Origin: Nitrospirota bacterium | Lineage (GTDB): Bacteria; Nitrospirota; Nitrospiria; Nitrospirales; Nitrospiraceae | Direction: 5' to 3' | Length of the DNA stretch: 64,000 nt | NCBI GenBank assembly: GCA_004296885.1 | Contig: SCVN01000019.1 | Span: 62,001-126,000, forward strand | In this document: piece by piece, positions 37,092 through 46,640 of the stretch | How positions within the stretch are numbered: the stretch's first letter is position 1 | Layout of the letters: each line of letters begins with the position of its first letter | The notes under the pieces: generated by a model | What the model saw: the letters and a program-made list of their open reading frames with translations, nothing else | What the model was told of the DNA's origin: nothing | Database searches by the model: none | Made by a program: the position numbers and the translations under genes

Positions 37092-37826
37092 ATGCGAGTC
37101 ACGATTGCCCCAAGCGGCCTGGCGATCGGCCTGTTTGCTGTCTTCATGTGTCTCCCCTGGTCGGCGTTTGCAGCCAATGAGACCGAAACCGCGTTGCTGT
37201 TGATCGAGCTTGTCCAAGCGGGGCGCACGGTCGTTACTGAACATCAAGAGCTACTCAACGATCCTGCCAGGGGTGACAAGGGATTCACGCCGGAATATTT
37301 CGGAGCTAAACTCATCGAAAAATATAGGGACGTGGCCAAGATTGATCTGAGCCGTGCCACACCCTCTCCGCAAACGGGGTTGTTGCTCACGCTGCTGGAA
37401 TCAGGGAAGGAAGTCGTGGCGGAAGCCCAGCCGGTTCTCAATAAGCAGGGCATTGCCTTCAAGGGCTTTATTCCCGCCGCCTGGGGACGAAAAACCGGCG
37501 AGAAGTTCACGAAGAAGACCGGCGTGAAACTGAAACTCACGGCTATGGAATACCGATACCCAGGCAACAAGCCGGATGAGTTCGAGTCCGAGGTGCTCAG
37601 ACAATTTTCCGAGCCTTCCTATGCCAAGGGACGGGAGTTCAGCCGGGTGTTGGTGCAGGACGGCCGGCAGGTGTTGCGGATGATGAAGCCCGAGTATGTG
37701 GGGCCAAAATGCCTGGGGTGCCATGGGGAACCCAAAGGCGAACGGGACAAGACGGGTATGAAAAAAGAAGGGCTCAAAGAAGGGGATTTGGCCGGGGCGA
37801 TCAGCCTGACCATCCCGATTCGCTAG
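37092..37826 (+). CDS. secreted single-heme Tll0287-like (DUF3365) protein
   Basis: A 244-residue exported protein. The signal peptide is APSGLAIGLFAVFMCLPWSAFAA. One c-type heme motif, KCLGCHGEP (C-x-x-C-H), lies near residue 207, and the C-terminus GAISLTIPIR is typical of DUF3365 sensor domains, elsewhere found as ligand- or redox-sensing input domains. AGGAGG precedes ATG 37092. No transmembrane or kinase part is attached. It stands just before the chemosensory cluster, so a periplasmic redox input is plausible. Confidence 0.82.
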   Translation: MRVTIAPSGLAIGLFAVFMCLPWSAFAANETETALLLIELVQAGRTVVTEHQELLNDPARGDKGFTPEYFGAKLIEKYRDVAKIDLSRATPSPQTGLLLTLLESGKEVVAEAQPVLNKQGIAFKGFIPAAWGRKTGEKFTKKTGVKLKLTAMEYRYPGNKPDEFESEVLRQFSEPSYAKGREFSRVLVQDGRQVLRMMKPEYVGPKCLGCHGEPKGERDKTGMKKEGLKEGDLAGAISLTIPIR

Positions 37827-37943
37827 AGAGCTGGCGGGAGTCGGCGCGATGTTCCGTCGGGAATCCAGGCGGAACATCAGCCTATGGCGGCAAGCTGGGT
37901 TGCAGGAGACGGTTGCACGAAGTGAAAGGGAGGCCTAGTTCCA

Positions 37944-38306
37944 ATGAGTAAGATTGTAGTTGTGGACGATTCCAACGCCGAGCTGCAGCTGATCGAGGGC
38001 TATTTGAGAGGCGCCGGGCATACCGTCGTGTCCTATCCGAGTTCCGAGAAACTTGAGGACCGCTTGGTCATCGACCACCCGGAACTCATTATTCTGGATG
38101 TGGTCATGCCGGGCAGAAACGGGTTCCAGACTTGCCGGGACCTCAAGAACGACGATCGCTTCAAGGGCATTCCGGTGGTGCTCTGCACGTCCAAAGGCGG
38201 GGACAGCGACAAGTTCTGGGGGCAACAACAAGGTGCCAACGGATACGTCGTTAAGCCGTTCAAGGCGGAAGAGTTGTTGGCTGCGGTGAAGAAGGCGCTC
38301 GGGTAA
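37944..38306 (+). CDS. stand-alone response regulator (PilG/PilH/CheY-like)
   Basis: A 120-residue receiver domain. The acidic pocket is VVVDDSN, the phospho-acceptor Asp52 is in LIILDVVMPGRNG, the Thr/Ser switch is in VLCTSKGG and Lys in VVKPFKAEE. It has no output domain. It opens the chemosensory cluster, and FWGQQQGANGYVVKPF is reminiscent of PilH-type regulators. Confidence 0.9.
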   Translation: MSKIVVVDDSNAELQLIEGYLRGAGHTVVSYPSSEKLEDRLVIDHPELIILDVVMPGRNGFQTCRDLKNDDRFKGIPVVLCTSKGGDSDKFWGQQQGANGYVVKPFKAEELLAAVKKALG

Positions 38307-38338
38307 CATCCCGGTCCGTTTCGGCGTGGTGGGCAATC

Positions 38339-38851
38339 ATGAGCAATGCTGAGAACAAGGTCCCCCAGACCGTACAGCCCGGTGCGGTGGCCGCGAGGCC
38401 TGCGGCGTCCTTGCGGGTCTGTCTGATCAGTCTCGGGGGGGAATCGTTCGCGATCGACTTGCGGCATGTGCGGGAAGTCTTCGAAGTGGACAACTTGACG
38501 GTGGTTCCCGGGATGCCATCGGCCTTGACCGGGGTGGCGAACTTGCGCGGCGTGGTGATCCCGGTCGTGGATTTGCGCAGCCTGCTCGGGTTGCCCATAA
38601 GCGGGACGAAGTTGCCCTTTGCGGTGGTGCTGAAACACGGGACACATCAGGTCGGCGTATTGGTGGAGCAAGTGCCCGAGATTCGGACGGTTCATCAGGA
38701 GGATTTCTTGCCGGCTCCGTCCCGTGGCGTGCAAGGTCCCACCCCCTTTGTGAACGCGATCCTGAAGATGGACGACCGAATCGGCGGCGTCGTGGAGGTC
38801 CCGACGCTGTTGAGTTACGTGGAGAGCGGGACGGCACAACCACAGAGCTAG
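38339..38851 (+). CDS. CheW-type adaptor (PilI-like)
   Basis: A 170-residue CheW-domain protein: RVCLISLGGESFAIDLRHVREVFE, TGVANLRGVVIPVVDLRSLLG and GVLVEQVPEI. It links the MCP at 38922 to the CheA at 40844. It is 32 bases after the receiver gene. Confidence 0.92.
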   Translation: MSNAENKVPQTVQPGAVAARPAASLRVCLISLGGESFAIDLRHVREVFEVDNLTVVPGMPSALTGVANLRGVVIPVVDLRSLLGLPISGTKLPFAVVLKHGTHQVGVLVEQVPEIRTVHQEDFLPAPSRGVQGPTPFVNAILKMDDRIGGVVEVPTLLSYVESGTAQPQS

Positions 38852-38921
38852 CTGAGGCGCGGGTAAGGATAGGCCTGAGGGCCCGTCCTTGGCCCTCCCC
38901 CGGACGACAAGGAGGCGAGGC

Positions 38922-40793
38922 ATGGCGACGTTTGGACTCCTGACGTGGTTTAAAGATCAAAAGACGCTGACCAAGCTGATGCTCGGCTTCGCCGCCGTCG
39001 GTGTCATCATCGTCGCGGTCGGGATTGTCGGGCTGCTCGGACTCCAGCAACTGCGCCAGCAACTCCAGGTCGTGTATGAAAGCTCCACGGTGGCCCTGGG
39101 CAATCTGGGGACGACCAGCTCGAACCTGGGTCTCTATCACGACGCGATCCTGACGGCCGGGCGGGCGACCCGGAAGGCCGACTTCGACGATGCGGTGAAG
39201 CCGCTGGCAAGCCTCAAAGCCAAAACACTGGCGCCGCTCCAAGCCTATGCCTCGGGACAAATGCACGTGTCGGCCAGCGGTCGTGACGAGACGAAGGATT
39301 ACCAGGCGCTGCAGCAGGCTTTGACCGCCTACTTTACGGCTGCCGAGGGGGCGATCAGCGCGTTTGAAGACAGCTTCTCGACCACGATGGCGCCCGACCA
39401 GCGGGCCATGATGCGTGACCTCGGCTTGCTGGCTCTGTCCGTGGACGTGTCCACCAAATACAGCGTGGCGACGAGCCGTGTGCGCGAGCTGCTGAACACC
39501 GTGCAGGATGTGGCCAAGGACTTGAACCAAACGGGGCAGGCCGTCGCCGAGCAGCGTACGCAGGTCGTGCTGATCGGAGCCGGGATTGCGATTTTGCTGG
39601 GCGGCGCCATCGGGTACCTCCTCGCCCGGTTCTTTTCTGAGGGCGTTACCCACATTGCGGTGGTCGCCCAACAGGCGGCATCCGGCAATCTGCAGGCCCG
39701 TGCCCAGGTGGACAGCAAGGACGAACTGGGCCAGATGGCCGCCTCCTTCAACGCCATGTTGGACCGGATCACCAAACTGGTGCAAACGGAAGACGAACGC
39801 GACCAGTTGCAGCGGCGCCTCATGGAGTTCCTCGTGCTGGTGGCCGAGGTCAGCAAAGGCGACTTGTCGAAGCGCGGCCAGGTCACGGCCGACATGTTCG
39901 GCAATCTGGCGGACGCCTTCAACCTCATGTTGGATCGGTTCGGCAAGCTCATGAATCAAGTGCGTGACGCGGCCGGCCGCGTGAACGCGTCCGCCGGCGC
40001 GCTGCTCGACACCGCCGGCGGCCTGACCCAGACCGCGCAACACCAGGCGGATGAGTCGACGCGGACACTCAAGGCGGTCGAAGGGTTGACCCAGTCCATG
40101 CGGCAGGTGGCCGACACCGCCGGCGCCTCGTCCGAGAGCGCCAAGCAGGCCCTGACTGCCACGGAGCGCGGCCGCGTGGCCGTGCAGGAAACCGTGCAAG
40201 ACATGCAGAGCATCCGGGCGGCAGTGCAGCGCATGTCCAAGCAAGTCAAGGGACTCGGCGATCGCTCCCTGGAAATCTCTCAGATCGTGTCGACGATTCG
40301 CGACATTGCCTCTCAAACCAACCTGCTGGCGTTGAACGCCGCGATCGAGGCGGCCGGCGCCGGCGAGGCCGGGGCCCGGTTTGCCGTCGTCGCCGACCAG
40401 GTCCGCAAGTTGGCCGAGAGCTCGACCCAGGCCACGAAAGAAATCGCCGACCTGGTGAAGGTCATTCAGACGGAAACCCAGGATGCCGTGGTGGCCATGG
40501 AGCAGGAAACCCAGGCGGTGGAAGCCGGTTCGGCCTCCGCCTTGCGTACGGGTGACGTGTTCAAAGAGATTTCGCAGATCGCCCAACGATCGGCGGAAAT
40601 CGCCCAGGTCATCGCCGAGTCGTCGATTCAGCAGACGGCGGCGACCGAGGAAGTGGCGCGCACCATCAAGGACATCACCGGCGGCGCGACGGCGACGCTG
40701 CAATCGGCCGACCAGACCAGGCAGACCGTCGAAGAGGTGGCCAAACTGGCGGAAGGTCTCACAAGCTCCGTGGCGCAGTTCAAAGTGGCCTAG
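38922..40793 (+). CDS. methyl-accepting chemotaxis protein (PilJ-like)
   Basis: A 623-residue transducer. TM1 is at about 17-39 ([23 protein letters not shown]), followed by a periplasmic four-helix-bundle-type sensor, TM2 at about 216-236 ([20 protein letters not shown]), a HAMP domain, a second HAMP-like segment ([24 protein letters not shown]) and the signalling hairpin with tip [25 protein letters not shown] precedes ATG 38922. A double HAMP and lack of a C-terminal CheR pentapeptide fit PilJ-type receptors. Confidence 0.93.
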   Translation: MATFGLLTWFKDQKTLTKLMLGFAAVGVIIVAVGIVGLLGLQQLRQQLQVVYESSTVALGNLGTTSSNLGLYHDAILTAGRATRKADFDDAVKPLASLKAKTLAPLQAYASGQMHVSASGRDETKDYQALQQALTAYFTAAEGAISAFEDSFSTTMAPDQRAMMRDLGLLALSVDVSTKYSVATSRVRELLNTVQDVAKDLNQTGQAVAEQRTQVVLIGAGIAILLGGAIGYLLARFFSEGVTHIAVVAQQAASGNLQARAQVDSKDELGQMAASFNAMLDRITKLVQTEDERDQLQRRLMEFLVLVAEVSKGDLSKRGQVTADMFGNLADAFNLMLDRFGKLMNQVRDAAGRVNASAGALLDTAGGLTQTAQHQADESTRTLKAVEGLTQSMRQVADTAGASSESAKQALTATERGRVAVQETVQDMQSIRAAVQRMSKQVKGLGDRSLEISQIVSTIRDIASQTNLLALNAAIEAAGAGEAGARFAVVADQVRKLAESSTQATKEIADLVKVIQTETQDAVVAMEQETQAVEAGSASALRTGDVFKEISQIAQRSAEIAQVIAESSIQQTAATEEVARTIKDITGGATATLQSADQTRQTVEEVAKLAEGLTSSVAQFKVA

Positions 40794-40843
40794 TCTCCGA
40801 TTCGACCCGGCTCCCGGGTGAGGTGCGCGAGCATGAGGTCTCG

Positions 40844-43705
40844 ATGAGCGGCGACTCCCAGCCCGAATCGTTGGTCGGCGTGTTTCTGGCGGAAGCGGCT
40901 GAAGGTCTGGAAGGCCTGCGGTCCGCCTTGCATCCGGCTGATGGCTCCGTTCCCCCGCCGGTCTCCGTTCAGCCCGAATACATTATCGCCCACCGGCTCA
41001 GAGGAGCGGCCTCCTTGTACGGTTTTATCGGCGTGGCCGGGCTGGCCGAGGTGATGGAGGGGGCGCTCGAAGGGGCGGCCGCGTATCCGTCCGCAGAATG
41101 GCCGGGATTCGTCGAGGTCTTGCGTGACCTTCTGGAGGCCTTGCAGGTTCAGATCGACCGGATCAATCGTCTGGGGGCGGAGGATCAAGCCGCCTGTGAA
41201 GAATGGAAGATGCGCCATGCCCAGCATATCCCGTCACCCGCGGCGTCATCCGGGCCCTCCGTTTCGGCGGCGCAGCTGTCGGATGTGTACCTGTTGCCGG
41301 AACTGGATGCGGAAGTCTTTTCCTATTTCGCTCCCGAAGCGCAGGAATACGTGGAGGCGATCGAAGCCTCGCTGCTGAAGCTGGACAAGGAGCCCCACAA
41401 TCCCGAGACGATCCAGCTTTTGTTCCGCACGGCCCATACGCTCAAAGGCTCCGCCTACACGGTCGGCTTTACGGCCATTGGCGATCTCATCCATCACGTC
41501 GAGGACCTGATGGGCGCCGTTCAAGAGGGCCGCATGCAGGTCACCTCCGGGATGGCGGACGCGATTTTCAAGTCAGTCGACGTCGTGCGATTGCTGTTGA
41601 AGCGGGACTCCCGCCTGCTGGCGCAAGTGCGCGGTGAATTCGTCGCCGTGCAGCAACGACTCCAGCGGATGGCGGCGACTCCGGCCGAGGCTATGCCTGT
41701 GGTCGTGGCTGCTCCCGTCCCGGTGGCTGTTCCCCGGGAAGTTCCGGCTGAGCCGCCGCCGCAGGTCGAGGCACAGGAAGCGGCCGCGGGCGAGGCGGCC
41801 AAGGCGGCTCCGAAAGAGATTGAGGAAGGAGCGGTCATCCGCGTCAGCCGGGAGCGGCTGGAGCGCCTGCTCAATCTGGTGGGCGAGTTGGTCATCGGAC
41901 GCGGGCGGTTGGAACAGCGGCTGTTGGTACTGGAACAATTATCCGGCCAGGTGCTGGTCTACAAGAACCGCCTTTCGGAATCGGTCCGGTCGTTTGAGGA
42001 AAAGCATGCCTTCACGCTGCCGGCGCCCTCGGCGGGAACCGGTGACGTCGGGGGAGCTGGGTTCAACGCCCTGATCGATTTTGGGGCTCTGGAATTCGAC
42101 AAGTACGACGACTTCAACATTCTGGCGCGTCGCGTGGCCGAGATTTCCGCGGACGTCGGCGAATCCATGTCCCAGCTCAGCGGATCGATCCGCAAAGCGC
42201 GCGAGGACATGGGCCACCTCCAGCGGCTGACGCTCGGGATGCGGGACGAGATCGCGCGGGCTCGCATGGTCCCCATCGGCACCCCGTTTACCCGTTTCCG
42301 GCGCGCAGTCCGCGAGATGGCGCGGGCGACCGGGAAGGATGTGAACTTGATCACGTCCGGCGAACAGACCGAAGTGGATACCGTGCTGGTGGAGCGGCTG
42401 GTGGACCCCCTCGTGCACCTGGTGCGCAACGCGGTCTATCACGGGATCGAAACCACGGCGGTCCGCGTGGCGAGGGGCAAGCCGGCGGCCGGGACGGTCT
42501 ACCTGCATGCCGCCCATCGGGGCAACGCGGCGATCATCGAAGTCGAAGATGACGGGGGGGGCATCGACGTCGAAAAAATCAAGGCCAAGGCAGTCGCCAT
42601 GGGGGTTGTTCGTCCGGAGTTGGCGGCGAGCATGAGCGATTCGGAAGCCATGAAGTTGATCTTCCTGCCCGGTTTCTCAACGGCCGACACGGTCGGAGAC
42701 CAGGCGGGACGCGGCGTGGGCATGGATGTCGTGAAGCGGGCGATCGAGGCCATCAACGGGCATATCGACATTGAGACGGAAAAAGGCGCCGGGACCAAGT
42801 TCACCCTCAGTCTGCCGCTTACGCTGCTGATCTCCACCGCGCTGTTGGTGCGGGTGGGCACGGACCGGTATGCGATTCCACTGGCCAGCATCCGGGAGGT
42901 GGTCTTGCCGGCACGGGGCGCCATTCAGGAGATCAGCGGCAGGGCGATTCTCCAGGTCGGCGAGGAAGCCATCGACGTCCGATCCTTCGCCCTTTTACTG
43001 GGACTGGACCAACAATCTTCGGACGGACCTTTGCCGGTCGTCATCGTCCGCACCTCAACCGGCGCGATCGGTCTGGCGGTGGATGAGTTGCTGGGGCGCC
43101 AAGAGATCGTCATCAAGGCCCTGGGGACGCTCAAGCCGTTCAGGGAGTCCTGTTTTGTGGGTGCCACGATCGATCCTGAAGGCCGTGTGGTGCTGGTCGT
43201 GGACGTGAGCCGCATGGTCGGCGGCCGCCGCGCGGAGGCCTTGCCTGCGTCCGAGACCGCGCCGACTGCGCTTCTGGGAGAAGGGACGGAGGAAGAGGAT
43301 CTCCTGCCGAGTTTCGGCCCGCCCGCTTCCGGTATTCTGCTCATCGACGACTCCTTGAGTGTCAGAAAGTTCGTCGGGCGCATGTTGGAGGGCGGCGGGT
43401 ATGAAGTCGATACGGCCGTGGACGGAGAAGACGGCTTGCGCAAGGCGTCGGCCCGTTCGTATCAGTTGATCATCACCGATCTTGAAATGCCGAAGCTCAA
43501 CGGCTATGAAGTGATCCAAGCGCTGAGAACGAGGCAGCAGACGAAGCACACGCCGATCTTGGTGATGACCACGAGGGCGGGAGAGAAGCACCGTCAGATG
43601 GCGTTGAGCATGGGGGCGACGGGCTACATTACCAAGCCGGTGGAAGAGAAGGCATTGATCTTGGAAGTTGAGCAGCGCATCGGGGCGACCGGGGCCAGGG
43701 CCTGA
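40844..43705 (+). CDS. hybrid chemotaxis histidine kinase CheA/ChpA-like
   Basis: A 953-residue kinase. Two Hpt domains carry phospho-histidines His50 (IAHRLRGAAS) and His198 (TAHTLKGSA), followed by an Ala/Pro/Glu-rich linker, the dimerisation domain (SRERLERLLNLVGELVIGRG), the HATPase domain (LVRNAVYHGIE near 525, EVEDDGGGID, GRGVGMDVVKRAI), a CheW-like domain and a C-terminal receiver (LLIDDSLSVRK, Asp near 879 in IITDLEMPKLNG). ATG 40844 is preferred to GTG 40823 for its GAGG spacing. The architecture resembles ChpA/PilL but with only two Hpt domains. Confidence 0.94.
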   Translation: MSGDSQPESLVGVFLAEAAEGLEGLRSALHPADGSVPPPVSVQPEYIIAHRLRGAASLYGFIGVAGLAEVMEGALEGAAAYPSAEWPGFVEVLRDLLEALQVQIDRINRLGAEDQAACEEWKMRHAQHIPSPAASSGPSVSAAQLSDVYLLPELDAEVFSYFAPEAQEYVEAIEASLLKLDKEPHNPETIQLLFRTAHTLKGSAYTVGFTAIGDLIHHVEDLMGAVQEGRMQVTSGMADAIFKSVDVVRLLLKRDSRLLAQVRGEFVAVQQRLQRMAATPAEAMPVVVAAPVPVAVPREVPAEPPPQVEAQEAAAGEAAKAAPKEIEEGAVIRVSRERLERLLNLVGELVIGRGRLEQRLLVLEQLSGQVLVYKNRLSESVRSFEEKHAFTLPAPSAGTGDVGGAGFNALIDFGALEFDKYDDFNILARRVAEISADVGESMSQLSGSIRKAREDMGHLQRLTLGMRDEIARARMVPIGTPFTRFRRAVREMARATGKDVNLITSGEQTEVDTVLVERLVDPLVHLVRNAVYHGIETTAVRVARGKPAAGTVYLHAAHRGNAAIIEVEDDGGGIDVEKIKAKAVAMGVVRPELAASMSDSEAMKLIFLPGFSTADTVGDQAGRGVGMDVVKRAIEAINGHIDIETEKGAGTKFTLSLPLTLLISTALLVRVGTDRYAIPLASIREVVLPARGAIQEISGRAILQVGEEAIDVRSFALLLGLDQQSSDGPLPVVIVRTSTGAIGLAVDELLGRQEIVIKALGTLKPFRESCFVGATIDPEGRVVLVVDVSRMVGGRRAEALPASETAPTALLGEGTEEEDLLPSFGPPASGILLIDDSLSVRKFVGRMLEGGGYEVDTAVDGEDGLRKASARSYQLIITDLEMPKLNGYEVIQALRTRQQTKHTPILVMTTRAGEKHRQMALSMGATGYITKPVEEKALILEVEQRIGATGARA

Positions 43706-43765
43706 GTCGCCGCCGGCGGGCTTGTCTTCAGGCGAACCGGCGCAGGCAGGGGAGGGTAGCGGCAC

Positions 43766-44392
43766 ATGAGCCTCCGTGGCCGCACAGTCGGCACGACGTC
43801 CCTCGTGGCCGAGGCGCAGTTTCTCGTGGTGGTATCCGGGGGCGTGCCGGTGGCGATTCCCTCGGACCTCGTCCGCGGCATTCTTCAGCCGGAGGACAGC
43901 CAGCGTGAGCAGACGATCATTTGGCTGGGCGTCGCCTATCCCCTGACCAGCTTGGCGGATCGGTTTGGCTGGTCCCGCGCGGCTTGGACCCCTGAGACAA
44001 GAGCCATTCTCTTTGGGCTGGGCAATTCCATGCTGGCGTTTTCCGTGGACCGGGTCATGGGGCTGACGGACGTGGATCGGCGGCAGATCAAGCCACTGCC
44101 CCCTCATTTTTCAGGACCGGAGCGGAAATGGATCACCGGGCTCTTTCTCTTTCGTGAGAGCCTCGCCCTGGTCCCGGACCTAACCTGGCTCATCGGATCG
44201 CCACAGGAGGAAGCCCAAGCGGCGGCCTTGATCGAAGAATCCCCGAATCCGGTCCAGGTTTCTGCGGCGCGAGGGATGCGACAGGAGCCGGAGACGGTCG
44301 AAGCCGAAGAGGTAAACCTTGCCGATCAGTTGGACGTGGAGCCGATCGAGGAAGTGAGCGATGCTGAAAACGCCCCGTGGGCCGATATCTAA
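43766..44392 (+). CDS. divergent CheW-domain protein
   Basis: A 208-residue protein with a CheW-like fold: QFLVVVSGGVPVAIPSDLVRGIL, WLGVAYPLTSLADRFGW and ITGLFLFRESLALVPDLTWL. An acidic tail after residue 150 (EAEEVNLADQLDVEPIEEVS) has no counterpart in standard CheW. It overlaps the next CheW-like gene by 32 bases, so the two adaptors are coupled. Confidence 0.78.
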   Translation: MSLRGRTVGTTSLVAEAQFLVVVSGGVPVAIPSDLVRGILQPEDSQREQTIIWLGVAYPLTSLADRFGWSRAAWTPETRAILFGLGNSMLAFSVDRVMGLTDVDRRQIKPLPPHFSGPERKWITGLFLFRESLALVPDLTWLIGSPQEEAQAAALIEESPNPVQVSAARGMRQEPETVEAEEVNLADQLDVEPIEEVSDAENAPWADI

Positions 44393-44867
44393 AGTCGCCA
44401 CTCCGCTGGCGTCGTTGGTGGTCTTCGTGGTTGGAGGCAAGCGCCTGGCCGCCCGGGCGGAAGAGATCGGCGGCGTGCGTGCCTGGAGCCCGGCGCTCCC
44501 GGTGCCCAGCCGGACTCCATTCATCAGTGCGGTGGTGCGTTATGGGGATGAGGTGCTGCCGGTCTATGACTTGGCAGCCAGGCTTGGGGTGCGGATCGCG
44601 GAAGGTGATCCCCTGTGCCTCTTTGCCAAGCGCCGCGACGGAGTGATGGCGGTCCGTATCGATGCCGAGATCCCGACCTTGCATGCCGTTGACCCTGCCG
44701 GGATTCGTCCTGCGTCGAGCCAGGACCCCGACATGGCCGGGACCTGCATGATCGGAGGGGAAGCGGTCCCGGTGTATTCCTTGGCCACGTTGGGCCTGGA
44801 GGCCAGGCCCAACGGCCCCGCGGTAAGCGTTCATGAAAGGGACGGACGAAAGTCCGCGATGATGTAA
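44361..44867 (+). CDS. CheW-domain protein
   Basis: A 168-residue CheW-like protein: LVVFVVGGKRLAARAEEIGGV, FISAVVRYGDEVLPVYDLAARLG and MIGGEAVPVYSLATLG. It starts inside the end of the preceding gene and stops overlapping the next ATG (TAATG). It is the third CheW domain protein in the cluster. Confidence 0.82.
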   Translation: MLKTPRGPISKVATPLASLVVFVVGGKRLAARAEEIGGVRAWSPALPVPSRTPFISAVVRYGDEVLPVYDLAARLGVRIAEGDPLCLFAKRRDGVMAVRIDAEIPTLHAVDPAGIRPASSQDPDMAGTCMIGGEAVPVYSLATLGLEARPNGPAVSVHERDGRKSAMM

Positions 44868-46591
44868 TGGCGAGAGTGTTGGTTGCGGATGACAGTATTG
44901 CCGTGCGGAAGGTGGCCGAACGTCTCTTAATGGGGGCCGGCCTGGAAGTGGCTTTGGCGGCCAACGCGGAGGAAGCCTTGGCCTGGCTGGCCAGTGAGCG
45001 GCCGGACGTCGTGGTGACCGATGTGATTATGCCCGACAAGAGCGGCTATGACGTGTGCAATTTCGTCCGTCGTCAGCCGGCCTTGTCCGGCACGCCCGTG
45101 CTGTTGATCTCCGGCATCGTCAATGACGAGGTAACCAGGCAAGCCGAGTCCTGCCGGGCCGACGGCGTGCTCAAGAAGCCGTTTCAAGGGACTTCGCTGC
45201 AGGACCGCGTGATCGAACTGTTGCGGAAGCGGGAGGGACAACCAACCGCCCCGGCAATCGCGCCGTCGCCGGTTGAAGCTCTCGTGTCGGCGGCTGCGGC
45301 ACCTGCGCCGGGCCCGGCTGAAATCTCCGTTCCGGCAGAAGTCCAGGCCGTGTCCGCGCCGCCTGTTGTTCCCAAAGTGTATAAGATCACGGAAGAACAG
45401 CTGCAATCGTTCCGTCAGTCCTCTGCTCGGATCAAAGAATTGGAAGGAATGTTGGCAGAGGAGCAGGCCCGGTCGGCCGGCCTGGCCCGGCAGGTGTTGG
45501 GGAACGAAGAGACTCAACGGCGCATCGCGGCCCTGGAAGCCGCCCTTGCCGAAGAACAGGCCAAGTCTTTGCAGGCGGCCCACCAGGCGGAGCTGGCGGA
45601 CCAAGCGGGAAGTCGGATTGTGGAGCTGGAAATGCGGTTGGCGGAGGAACAGAGCCGAGCCGCCGGCGCCGCCGAACAGGCGCAGAAGCTTCTCGATGCC
45701 GAAGCGAGGATTCGCGAGCTGGAGAGCTTGCTGACCAGCGGGCAGAGCCAGCCGGTTCAGGTTGCGCTCCTGACGGAACAGGTGACACAAGGGGAGGGAC
45801 GGATCAAGGAGTTGGAAGCCGGCCTCGAGGCGGAGCGTGTCCGTGCCCAACAGCTTGAGGAGCAGGCCAGGCGTGCAAGCCTGGCTGAGGCGCGTATCCA
45901 GGAATTGGAGGTGTTGCTGGGAGCCGAGCAAGGGCAATCTGCCCGGCAGGCTGAGCAGGCATCCAGATTGACTCAGGCGGAACAACGGATCGTCGAATTA
46001 GAGCAAGCGCTCGCCCAGGAAACTTCCCGTTCGGCCAAGTTGGCGCAGCAGGCGGAAGCAGCGGGGCAGCGTGAGGGCCAGGTCTCGGAACTGGCGCGCC
46101 TACTTGAGGAGGAGCGGGTCAAATCTGTCGGCTTGGCTCAACAGGCATCCCTGGCGGAGGCGTTACAGCAGCGCGTGCAAGCGCTCGAATCCGGGTTGGC
46201 GCAGCGGGCGGGACGGGAGGCTGGTCTGGCTCAACCGGCGTCGGCGACCGGAGACGCCGCGCCACAGATCGCACACCTGGAAGAACTGCTGGCGCAGGAG
46301 CAAACCCGGTCCTCCTATTTGCTCCAACGTTTGCAGCGCACGTCATCCGCACCGCCTTCCGCAGCCCCTTCGGCAAGTGAGGCGGAGGCTGAGCAGAAAG
46401 TGGCCGAGTTCCGTGCCTTGGTGCGACAGGAGCAGGAACAGGCGACCGGTTTGCTGCAGCGAGTGCTGGAAACCGGAGAGGCTGTCTCAGCCATGCAATT
46501 GCGGCTGGAGGAGATCGAAAAACGTCTGGCCGGAATAGTCGGATCGGATGTCCCGGGGCGCAGCCCAGGCCCTGCCGCGTCCGATGCCTGA
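44867..46591 (+). CDS. response regulator with ten-fold 31-residue coiled-coil repeat
   Basis: A 574-residue protein. The N-terminal receiver (1-120) has VADDSIAVRK, phospho-acceptor Asp52 in VVVTDVIMPDKSG and VLKKPFQG. After an Ala/Pro linker (about 125-170), residues 188-497 consist of ten consecutive 31-residue units, each beginning R/Q-I/V-x-E-L-E and continuing L-A-E-E-Q. Register is kept through all ten copies. A C-terminal coiled segment ends KRLAGIVG. This should be a long rod attached to a CheY-like domain. The function is unknown; it is coupled to the CheW gene upstream. Confidence 0.85.
   Translation: MARVLVADDSIAVRKVAERLLMGAGLEVALAANAEEALAWLASERPDVVVTDVIMPDKSGYDVCNFVRRQPALSGTPVLLISGIVNDEVTRQAESCRADGVLKKPFQGTSLQDRVIELLRKREGQPTAPAIAPSPVEALVSAAAAPAPGPAEISVPAEVQAVSAPPVVPKVYKITEEQLQSFRQSSARIKELEGMLAEEQARSAGLARQVLGNEETQRRIAALEAALAEEQAKSLQAAHQAELADQAGSRIVELEMRLAEEQSRAAGAAEQAQKLLDAEARIRELESLLTSGQSQPVQVALLTEQVTQGEGRIKELEAGLEAERVRAQQLEEQARRASLAEARIQELEVLLGAEQGQSARQAEQASRLTQAEQRIVELEQALAQETSRSAKLAQQAEAAGQREGQVSELARLLEEERVKSVGLAQQASLAEALQQRVQALESGLAQRAGREAGLAQPASATGDAAPQIAHLEELLAQEQTRSSYLLQRLQRTSSAPPSAAPSASEAEAEQKVAEFRALVRQEQEQATGLLQRVLETGEAVSAMQLRLEEIEKRLAGIVGSDVPGRSPGPAASDA
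45428..46357 (+). repeat. ten 93-bp coding repeats (31-residue units)
   Basis: Ten in-frame units starting RIKELE, RIAALE, RIVELE, RIRELE, RIKELE, RIQELE, RIVELE, QVSELA, RVQALE, QIAHLE, each 31 residues. Nucleotide sequence is diverged between units. Confidence 0.85.
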
Positions 46592-46640
46592 GTCGTCCCC
46601 TGTGTGCTCGATCAGGCGTCAAGGATGAGGATGCAGTTGC

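Noticed and set aside
38427-40703. 758-codon minus-strand frame opposite the CheW and MCP genes
   Set aside because: Covers two clear chemotaxis genes on the other strand; His/Arg/Gly-rich translation is typical of antisense shadow.
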